33,802 bases of DNA, from assembly GCA_013815465.1 (NCBI GenBank), contig JACDGE010000020.1:1-33802 (forward strand), written 5' to 3'. Made by a program: the position numbers and the translations under genes. The DNA is from Alphaproteobacteria bacterium (GTDB taxonomy: Bacteria; Pseudomonadota; Alphaproteobacteria; UBA9655). Below, piece by piece: positions 16,546-23,695 of this stretch (position 1 is the stretch's first letter; every line of letters starts with the position of its first letter). The notes below the pieces were generated by a model. It had not been told where the DNA came from, did not search any database, and saw only the letters and a program-made list of their open reading frames with translations.

Positions 16546-18617
16546 AAAACCCCCTTTATTTATATGCTGCATCAATAGCTCTTATTGGGCTTTCTTCACC
16601 TGTACATGGAATGGATTATATTTCTTCATTTGGTGAGGGTGAAGATAGGGTGAAATCTAAAGTTGTATTAGCCCTTGCGCCTCAAATCCTGCCCCCGCTG
16701 CAAGATGGAGAAGGTTTCAAGACGCGTGGCCAAAAGCCTGCTTCCCATAACCTACTTTTGCCAAACAGCGCCTGTGGCGTGGTGTGTGCTACTTTTCAGA
16801 AGGGCGACCAGCTTTATAAATACTCAAGTTCAGGAACCCTCATTGGTCCTAATCTTATCCTTACAGCAGCGAGTAACCTTTACAGCTTTGAGATTCATGA
16901 AGGGAAGCCTTTGGGTAAAGCAAATAAGGTGAAATTTTATCCCTTCCTCAATGGAGAAATTAATAAAGAGGGAGAACAAGATATCAAAAATTTTTATTTT
17001 GCCGAAGAATACATGAAAGACAGAAGCGAAAATTATGGATTGTTAATCCTTGAAAATCCAATTGGAGCGATGACAGGTTATTTAGGAGTTAATGTTCGAT
17101 CACAAAAGCAGAAGATTCTTGGTCTTAAAATTGATGCGGGAGAAAATTCTTTAGGCATTCAAGACAATTCGTCTTCCTCTGGAACTTCAAAAAAGAAAAG
17201 TAAAGAGACGGAAATTACTCAAGGCCTTAACCCTTATCACATAAATACAGATGGGAATAAAAATGGATATGGTGTTTTATATAAGGATAAACAAAACAAT
17301 TATTTTGTTTTAGGAATTAATACTGCGGGGGAGGACCCATCTGGTATAAACTCAACGACTTTTCTTACAAAACCTCGATATGAAAAAATTAGAGGCTGGG
17401 TTAAAGATTCTTTTGATAAAATACCAGCTTCTACTCTTAAAGAAGGCATGTTTTCAAATATTGAAGAGGCTGATTTAACAAGCAAGTATGTAGGAAATTT
17501 TGGGATTAGCGTCTTATGTAATGATGCTAAACACTTGCATACTGTAAATTTAAGTTTTAACAGCATCGGCGATGACGGATGCAAGCTTTTGCTGGGTCTG
17601 GCAGTTCTTAAGGACCTTAATTTAAGCAGCAATAAAATTGGAGATAAGGGTGTTAGATTTCTTATTCAACATCCCTCTATTGCAGCCCTCAAACTGAGCA
17701 ATAATTATATTACTTTAAAGGATACATCAACGGAGTTGTTTAAGAATTCCACATTGTTATCTTTAGATCTTTCCTGGAACCTTGTCGATCTGGAGGGGGC
17801 TATGATTTTAGCTCACAATCCAAACCTAACAAAACTCGACTTGAGCAGCAACAAAATAAATAAGCCAGGGGGCGCTCTCCTTGCTTTGGCAAACAATACT
17901 CATTTAAAGACTCTAAGTTTTAGTAATCCCTATGACGTATCTTTAACAAGAAAAGCGTTAGCAGGGGTAGGAAAAACTGCTGGAGCCATAGGAAGAACAG
18001 GGGTGGTGTTGTCAGCAGTAGCAGTTACAGGTGGGGCGGTAGGATTAGGAGTGATAGGCCTTTCACTCGGTCTCGCTGAGTACATAGGGGGAGCCTTAAT
18101 AACAAGTGCCCTTACGAAAGCAACTTTAGGATCAGTAGTATCAGGAGCAACATTTAACGCAGTAAGCGGGGTAATTTCCACACAACTCGCAATAGCTGGA
18201 GCCGGAACAACTGTAGGCGCAGTCGCAGGGATAGGAGCAGGGGCCTCGGCAGGAATAGAAGTGAATACGAGCCTTAACGAGATGGATAGTGTGGAATCAA
18301 AAATTACCAAATTAGGCGGAAAATTTGCTATTGGAAATAGAGAGGCACTCGCTCTTGCTAATAATAAAAACCTTACCGATCTTGATCTATCAGACACTTT
18401 TGTTACAGGTGATGTAATCAGTATTTTGGCAAAGTCACCAAGCCTTACCTCATTAAATTTGAGCTGGAATAACTTAAATGACAATGAGGCCAAAAAGATT
18501 TTTAACTTATTAACAAGAAATAAAAATCTTACATCTCTGAATTTAGAAAATAATAATATTACAAACCTTGAAACCCTAAATAATATTAAGGATTTGCTTA
18601 ATAACAATAGAATTTAG
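16542..18617 (+). CDS. Exported inactive trypsin/V8-like protease domain fused to leucine-rich repeats
   Basis: A 691-residue protein; GGAG lies seven bases upstream and ATGA overlaps the preceding stop. The signal peptide ends SPVHG|MDY (residue 23). Residues about 75-290 have the outline of a chymotrypsin-fold protease: GTLIGPNLILTAAS (98-111), NYGLLILE (164-171), and GNKNGYGV (238-245) before FVLGINTAG. At all three catalytic positions the expected residue is absent: Ser111 replaces His, Asn164 replaces Asp, and no Ser stands in the Gly-x-Ser-Gly-like loop. Residues 305-465 are ribonuclease-inhibitor-like LRRs (LKDLNLSSNKIGDKG). A Gly/Ala-rich hydrophobic segment fills 470-575. LRRs resume at 600-685 (LTSLNLSWNNLND). 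The pattern suggests a binding protein, perhaps membrane-inserting, not a protease. A paralogue lies at 23696-26206. Confidence 0.85.
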   Translation: MKNPLYLYAASIALIGLSSPVHGMDYISSFGEGEDRVKSKVVLALAPQILPPLQDGEGFKTRGQKPASHNLLLPNSACGVVCATFQKGDQLYKYSSSGTLIGPNLILTAASNLYSFEIHEGKPLGKANKVKFYPFLNGEINKEGEQDIKNFYFAEEYMKDRSENYGLLILENPIGAMTGYLGVNVRSQKQKILGLKIDAGENSLGIQDNSSSSGTSKKKSKETEITQGLNPYHINTDGNKNGYGVLYKDKQNNYFVLGINTAGEDPSGINSTTFLTKPRYEKIRGWVKDSFDKIPASTLKEGMFSNIEEADLTSKYVGNFGISVLCNDAKHLHTVNLSFNSIGDDGCKLLLGLAVLKDLNLSSNKIGDKGVRFLIQHPSIAALKLSNNYITLKDTSTELFKNSTLLSLDLSWNLVDLEGAMILAHNPNLTKLDLSSNKINKPGGALLALANNTHLKTLSFSNPYDVSLTRKALAGVGKTAGAIGRTGVVLSAVAVTGGAVGLGVIGLSLGLAEYIGGALITSALTKATLGSVVSGATFNAVSGVISTQLAIAGAGTTVGAVAGIGAGASAGIEVNTSLNEMDSVESKITKLGGKFAIGNREALALANNKNLTDLDLSDTFVTGDVISILAKSPSLTSLNLSWNNLNDNEAKKIFNLLTRNKNLTSLNLENNNITNLETLNNIKDLLNNNRI

Positions 18618-18650
18618 AAGGCCAAATTTGGAGATAATTACTAATAAAAA

Positions 18651-18761
18651 ATGACAATGGTCAACGGCAGAAATACTGAAAAAATGATTAAGGGCCGAAT
18701 TATATTTATTGAAAATGAAGAGTTTGTATCAAAGAAAAAGACTTTTGTAAAATTAAAATAA
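18651..18761 (+). CDS. Possible small protein, 36 residues
   Basis: An ATG at 18651 opens a 36-codon frame (begins MTMVNGRNTEKMIKGRIIF) ending in TAA at 18759-18761, 16 bases before the next start. The product would be basic, without a membrane segment. A GGAG lies about 16 bases upstream, too far to be a good ribosome site. It fits the gap between two genes neatly but may be chance. Confidence 0.22.
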   Translation: MTMVNGRNTEKMIKGRIIFIENEEFVSKKKTFVKLK

Positions 18762-18777
18762 GGAAAAGGAGAACAAA

Positions 18778-21700
18778 ATGAAGATAAAATTAAAAGAAGT
18801 TCTTTTAAGGACTTCCATTTTAGGGGGGATTTGCACATTGTTAATCTCTCCTACCTTAGGGATGATAGAAGAAGAAGACAATCATAGAGCTTCGAATCAA
18901 GTGTTGGCTACAGAACACTACAATAAAGGGATATTCTGTAAAAATAGTGGCGATGATTGGAATGCCATAAATTACTTTTATAAGTCTGCAACTCTCGATC
19001 ATGCAAGGGCTCAGCGAAAGCTTGGGCTGTATTATGATGACTTTTATGCCAAAACCCAATATAAGCTTGGATTAGAGTATGAGAATTGGGGAAACGCTAA
19101 GAATGCTATAAATTGCTTTCATAAGGCAGTAAGCCACGGTTATAACAAAGCACAAAATAAGCTTGAACACTATGGGAAACTACTAAAAAAACCTGAAATA
19201 TTTTATACCATTCGAGAAGAAATAGAAGATAATTATGAGGAGGTTTTTACGTGGCTTCGCAATGTTTCTGACAAAATACAAGCGGATGAATTTTCTAAAT
19301 GTAATCTTACGGATAAAAATGCGTTTCAGGTTGCCTTCATACTTTCTGAGGCAACTTCACTACCCGAAATTTATTTAAATCATAATAAGCTAACCTCTAA
19401 GGGGCTATCGGATATTCTTAAGGTCCTTCAATTTCATAAGGCTCTAACCAAACTCGATTTGAGCTACAACCGTATTGACCCTCAAGGTGGGAAAGAACTT
19501 CTAACATTTTTTGAAAAGAATACTTTCCTGAAGGAAATTTCTGTGGCTGGTAATCCGATAAGTCCAGAAATAGAAAATTCAATTAGGAGGTTGAATATTT
19601 TAAGAACTGATATTAATGATATATCTGAAAATGTAAATTGGTATAAATGGTATGAGACATTTTCTTCTTGTGATTTTACGGACAAGAATGCCATTCGCAT
19701 TGTTGATCTGTTTTCTAAAGCAAAGTTATTGAGCAAAATTGATCTTAACAATAATAAATTCACCTCTCATGGTCTCCACCAGCTCCTTAATGCCTTCCAA
19801 TATCACCCGACTTTGGTTGAACTAGATATAAGCAACAACCATATCGATGATGTAGGGGGCAAAGAATTGCTAAGCTTTTTCGAAACACACCCCACTCTTA
19901 AAAAGCTTCTTGTTCATGGTAACCGCCTGAGCGAAGAAATGGCGGAGTCAATTCGTATGATGAATATATTTAAAAGTGAGGATGCCAGTGCACAAATGAA
20001 TATTGGAGAACAGTATTATTTTGGACGAGGAGTAAGGCAAAGTTATGCTGAAGCTATGAGGTGGTATCGAAGGGCTGCAGAAGAAAAAAATCCAATTGCT
20101 CAATACTCCATTGGAGCCCTCTATGATCTTGGGGAAGGGGTAAAAGAGGACTGTGTTGAAGCCATGAAATGGTACTTTGAGGCTGCCGATCAAGGTCATG
20201 GGCCAGCACGTGACCAAATTTTCTTTCTTTATAAAAATAAAACACAAGTAGAAGACTATTACCCCCTATTAGGGCTATTTCGTAAAGCTGTTTATCAAAA
20301 TGATTCTAATGCTCAATGCAGAATTGGGATGTTCTATCATAATGGCCAAGGAGTTCGGCACAGTTATGCTGAAGCTATGAGGTGGTATCTTAAGGCTGCA
20401 AGCCAAAACGATCCTGATGCTCTATACAATCTTGGAGGCATGTACCTCAATGGCCAAGGTGTTGAGAAAGATAAAACCAAGGCTTTGGAATGTTTTTCTA
20501 AGGTCCCCGCAAGAATAAAAGGCAACGAATTTTTCTCTTGTGACTTTACGGACAAGAATGCGGCTCAGCTAGCATCATTGCTTTCTAAGGCACACTACCT
20601 GAGCACGATTACCTTAGCTCACAATAAGTTCACCACTGAGGGCTTGAAAGATATACTTAACATTCTGACCTCTCATCCGAACTTAATTGAATTAGATATT
20701 AGTAACAATCTTATTGATGATGAGGGAGGACACACACTTCTAGGATTCTTTGAAAAACATCCTTATCTGAAGAAAGTCCTTGTTGATGGTAATCCTCTTA
20801 TGGGTGAAGAAATAAAAAGAGCAATTAAGAAAAGAGAGATTTTTAGGGTGGGCCCTATGATAGATAAGGATACGTCACGCATAAGTACCTTCTCCTCGTG
20901 TGGTTTTACAGATGAGAATGCCCCTCAACTTGCCGGTCTACTGTATAAAGGCACCCACTTGAGGGCGGTCTGTAAGGAAATTTACCTAAATGATAATAGT
21001 TTTACTTCTTCTAGCTTAAAAGATCTCCTTAGAAACCTTCCTTTTTATACAGCCTTAGTTAAGTTAGACATTAGCAACAACTTCATTAAGGATAAGGGAG
21101 GGAAAGAATTGCTCACCTTCTTTGAAAAACACGCTTCTCTTAAAGAAATGGTTGTTACAGGCAATTTAATGAGCGAAGAAATGGAAAAAGCAATTGAAAG
21201 TATGAATATATTTAAAAGTGGTAATATCAATGCGCAACGTAATATTGGTCTTCCATGTAAAAATGATCAAGAAGCAGAGAATAAATCTAAAAAGGCTTTA
21301 AAATTGTTTCCCAATGACCCTACAGAGATTAAGAAAGATGACGGTTATTCTTGTGGTTTTGACTATAAGAATGCACCTCTAGTGGAAGCATTGATTTCTA
21401 CGGCACAACACAGGGGAATAATTAAATTTGCTCAGAATAAGTTCACAAATAAGGACTTGAAATTTATACTTAACACCCTCCAATCCCGTACGGACTTAAT
21501 TCATTTAGATTTTAGCAACAATCTTATTGATGATGAAGGAGGAAAAGAACTCTTAACGTTTTTAAAAACGAAATTATCCCTTGAAACTATCTTTGTTGAT
21601 GGTAACCCTATGAGCCAAGCAATGCAAAGATCAGTGAGAAGATTTCTTAGCTTAAGAATAACCCCTTTAAAAATAATTGACACTACTTTTTTCCATTGTG

Positions 21701-23571
21701 ATTTTACCGATAAAGATGCCTCTCAAGTTGCTTATTTGCTTTCTAAAGCTGCCCCCTTAACAAAAATCGATCTCTCATCTAACAAGTTTACATCCCAGGA
21801 TCTGAAACCTATTCTTGGTGCCTTTCAACAACACCCAACTTTGATTGAACTAGATATTAGGGATAATCTTATTGATGATGAGGGAGGGAAGAGACTTCTA
21901 GAATTCTTTAAAACACACCCCTCTCTTAAAAAGGTCCTGTTTGTGGGCAACAATATGAGCCAAGAAATGGAAGAATCATTGAATAATTTGAATATATTTA
22001 AAAGTGTTAATATCAATGCACCACGCGATATTGGGCTTTCATTTAAAAATGGGAAAAATTATAAAAAGGCTTTGGAGTGGTTTCAGAAAGAGCCTACAAA
22101 AATACATAAAGATGACTGCTCCTCTTGTGACTTTACTGATGAGGATGCTTCTCAAGTTGCCTCAGTACTTTCTAAGACACAACACCTCACCTCAATTGAT
22201 CTTAAAGGTAATAAATTTACCACTCAGGGTTTGAAAGAAATCCTTAAAGCTCTTCAAACGTATCCGAACTTGCTCGTATTAGATATTGGCAACAATCTTA
22301 TTAATGATGAGGGGGGGAAAGAACTTTTAACGTTTTTAAAATCGAAACCATCTCTAAGGTACATCTTTGTTAATGGCAACCCTATGAGCCAAGCAATGCA
22401 AAGATCAGTGAGAAGATTTCTTAGCTTAACAAGAAACCCTTTAGAAATAATTGGCACTACTTTTGTCTCTTGTGATTTTACTGATGAGGATGCCCCTCAG
22501 GTTGCCTCATTACTGTCTCAAGGAAAATCGCTGAGCAATATTTCTCTCATTTCGAATAAATTCACTTCTCAGAGTCTGATGCATATCCTTAATGCGCTCC
22601 AATCTCATTCAAATTTACTTGAGTTAGATATTCGCAACAATCTTATTGATGATGAGGGAGGAAAGACACTTCTGGCATTCATTGAAAAACATATTTCCCT
22701 GAAACAAATCTTTGTTGATTTTAATCCTATGAGCGATAACATAAAAAAATTAATCCATAATATGAATGTATTTAAAAGTGATGATGGCACTGTGCAACTG
22801 AATATTGGCGATGACTATTACTTTGGACGAAGAGTAATGCACAGTGACTCTGAAGCCATGAAGTGGTATCGAAGGGCCGCAAAGCAAAAAAATGCATTAG
22901 CCCAATACAAGATCGGAGCACTTTATGAGAATGGCCAGGGAGTAGAGCAGAATTATGTTAAAGCAATGAAATGGTATCGTAAGGCCGCAAACCAAGACAA
23001 CGTATTAGCCCAATACAAGATTGGACTCATGTACCTAAATGGCCAGGGTGTTAAGAAAGATTATACCAAAGCTTTTGGATTTTTTTCTAAGGTTCCCGGA
23101 ACAATAGAAGGTAATGAATTTTTCTCTTGTGGTTTTGAAGATGATGAAGCACTTCAACTAGCTTCATTGCTTTCTAAGGCAAAACACCTCAGCACGATCA
23201 CTTTAGCTCAGAATAAGTTCACAACTGAGGGCCTGAAAGATATACTTAACATTCTGACCTCTCATCCGAACTTAATTGAATTAGATATTAGTAACAACGA
23301 CATCGATGATGAAGGAGGAAAGGCACTTCTAGAAGTCTTTAAAACACACCCCTCTCTTAAAAAGGTCATTTTTGTGGGCAACAATCTAAGCAAAAAAGTG
23401 GAAGAATCAATTAATAATGTGAATGTATTTAAAAGGGGTGATGGCTATGCGAAAGGTAATATTGAGGAGCAGAACCCTTCTACAATAACGGGGATTATTT
23501 ATAAATTTTGTAACCAGATTTTTAAATGTTTTTACAAATCATCTGAAGAGATAGATGAGAAAGAATTATAA
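18778..23571 (+). CDS. Giant exported Sel1/LRR mosaic protein
   Basis: A 1597-residue protein; AAGGAGAA stands just upstream. The signal segment is LGGICTLLISPTLG|MIEE. Three Sel1 clusters (about 40-110, 405-580, 1350-1440) alternate with nine modules of about 110 residues beginning near residues 169, 292, 582, 702, 855, 969, 1112, 1227 and 1445. Each module opens with a C-[DGN]-[FL]-T-D-like motif (such as FSSCDFTDKNA). It then has ribonuclease-inhibitor-like LRRs such as LIELDISNNLIDDEGGK and ends with a V-x-G-N-x-(M/L)-S turn and a helix. The last residues are rich in Cys, Phe and Lys (KFCNQIFKCFYKS). No enzyme motif is visible; the architecture is that of a large binding scaffold. Long identical DNA runs between modules show recent duplication or gene conversion. 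Confidence 0.88.
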   Translation: MKIKLKEVLLRTSILGGICTLLISPTLGMIEEEDNHRASNQVLATEHYNKGIFCKNSGDDWNAINYFYKSATLDHARAQRKLGLYYDDFYAKTQYKLGLEYENWGNAKNAINCFHKAVSHGYNKAQNKLEHYGKLLKKPEIFYTIREEIEDNYEEVFTWLRNVSDKIQADEFSKCNLTDKNAFQVAFILSEATSLPEIYLNHNKLTSKGLSDILKVLQFHKALTKLDLSYNRIDPQGGKELLTFFEKNTFLKEISVAGNPISPEIENSIRRLNILRTDINDISENVNWYKWYETFSSCDFTDKNAIRIVDLFSKAKLLSKIDLNNNKFTSHGLHQLLNAFQYHPTLVELDISNNHIDDVGGKELLSFFETHPTLKKLLVHGNRLSEEMAESIRMMNIFKSEDASAQMNIGEQYYFGRGVRQSYAEAMRWYRRAAEEKNPIAQYSIGALYDLGEGVKEDCVEAMKWYFEAADQGHGPARDQIFFLYKNKTQVEDYYPLLGLFRKAVYQNDSNAQCRIGMFYHNGQGVRHSYAEAMRWYLKAASQNDPDALYNLGGMYLNGQGVEKDKTKALECFSKVPARIKGNEFFSCDFTDKNAAQLASLLSKAHYLSTITLAHNKFTTEGLKDILNILTSHPNLIELDISNNLIDDEGGHTLLGFFEKHPYLKKVLVDGNPLMGEEIKRAIKKREIFRVGPMIDKDTSRISTFSSCGFTDENAPQLAGLLYKGTHLRAVCKEIYLNDNSFTSSSLKDLLRNLPFYTALVKLDISNNFIKDKGGKELLTFFEKHASLKEMVVTGNLMSEEMEKAIESMNIFKSGNINAQRNIGLPCKNDQEAENKSKKALKLFPNDPTEIKKDDGYSCGFDYKNAPLVEALISTAQHRGIIKFAQNKFTNKDLKFILNTLQSRTDLIHLDFSNNLIDDEGGKELLTFLKTKLSLETIFVDGNPMSQAMQRSVRRFLSLRITPLKIIDTTFFHCDFTDKDASQVAYLLSKAAPLTKIDLSSNKFTSQDLKPILGAFQQHPTLIELDIRDNLIDDEGGKRLLEFFKTHPSLKKVLFVGNNMSQEMEESLNNLNIFKSVNINAPRDIGLSFKNGKNYKKALEWFQKEPTKIHKDDCSSCDFTDEDASQVASVLSKTQHLTSIDLKGNKFTTQGLKEILKALQTYPNLLVLDIGNNLINDEGGKELLTFLKSKPSLRYIFVNGNPMSQAMQRSVRRFLSLTRNPLEIIGTTFVSCDFTDEDAPQVASLLSQGKSLSNISLISNKFTSQSLMHILNALQSHSNLLELDIRNNLIDDEGGKTLLAFIEKHISLKQIFVDFNPMSDNIKKLIHNMNVFKSDDGTVQLNIGDDYYFGRRVMHSDSEAMKWYRRAAKQKNALAQYKIGALYENGQGVEQNYVKAMKWYRKAANQDNVLAQYKIGLMYLNGQGVKKDYTKAFGFFSKVPGTIEGNEFFSCGFEDDEALQLASLLSKAKHLSTITLAQNKFTTEGLKDILNILTSHPNLIELDISNNDIDDEGGKALLEVFKTHPSLKKVIFVGNNLSKKVEESINNVNVFKRGDGYAKGNIEEQNPSTITGIIYKFCNQIFKCFYKSSEEIDEKEL
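20645..20708 (+). repeat. 64-base exact repeat shared by LRR modules 3 and 9
   Basis: Positions 20645-20708 are identical to 23234-23297, about 2.6 kb apart in the same gene. Both encode the end of LKDILNILTSHPNLIELD and the start of the next LRR strand. Synonymous identity over 64 bases points to recent conversion or duplication. Confidence 0.85.
21604..21655 (+). repeat. 52-base exact repeat shared by LRR modules 5 and 7
   Basis: Positions 21604-21655 are identical to 22378-22429 and encode NPMSQAMQRSVRRFLSL in both modules. The flanking Sel1-like spacers differ, so the exchange was local. Confidence 0.85.
21905..21936 (+). repeat. 32-base exact repeat shared by LRR modules 6 and 9
   Basis: Positions 21905-21936 are identical to 23336-23367 and encode FKTHPSLKKV. 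Module 9 therefore matches module 3 in its first half and module 6 in its second half. Confidence 0.8.
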
Positions 23572-23584
23572 AAGTGTTGTTGAT

Positions 23585-23600
23585 ATTCTTTATAAAGAAT
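23585..23600. promoter_or_regulatory. 16-base perfect palindrome
   Basis: ATTCTTTATAAAGAAT is an exact palindrome 14 bases after the stop of the LRR giant and about 95 bases before the next start. It is AT-only apart from one C/G pair per arm. It could be an operator for the downstream gene or a weak processing hairpin. No T-run follows. Confidence 0.3.
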
Positions 23601-23695
23601 TGAATTTTACAATCACAATGGATGGCTGGGGCGGAGAGCAACCCTAAAGTAAGACTAAAAACATACGTAACATATAACTTTTAAGGAGACAAACA

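Noticed and set aside
17930-18607. 225-codon minus-strand frame rich in Pro/Ala
   Set aside because: It is the shadow of the Gly/Ala-rich and LRR coding sequence on the plus strand.
18778-23571. CRISPR-like periodicity in the LRR giant
   Set aside because: The repeats are coding, of differing lengths and in frame with LRR modules; there are no uniform spacers.
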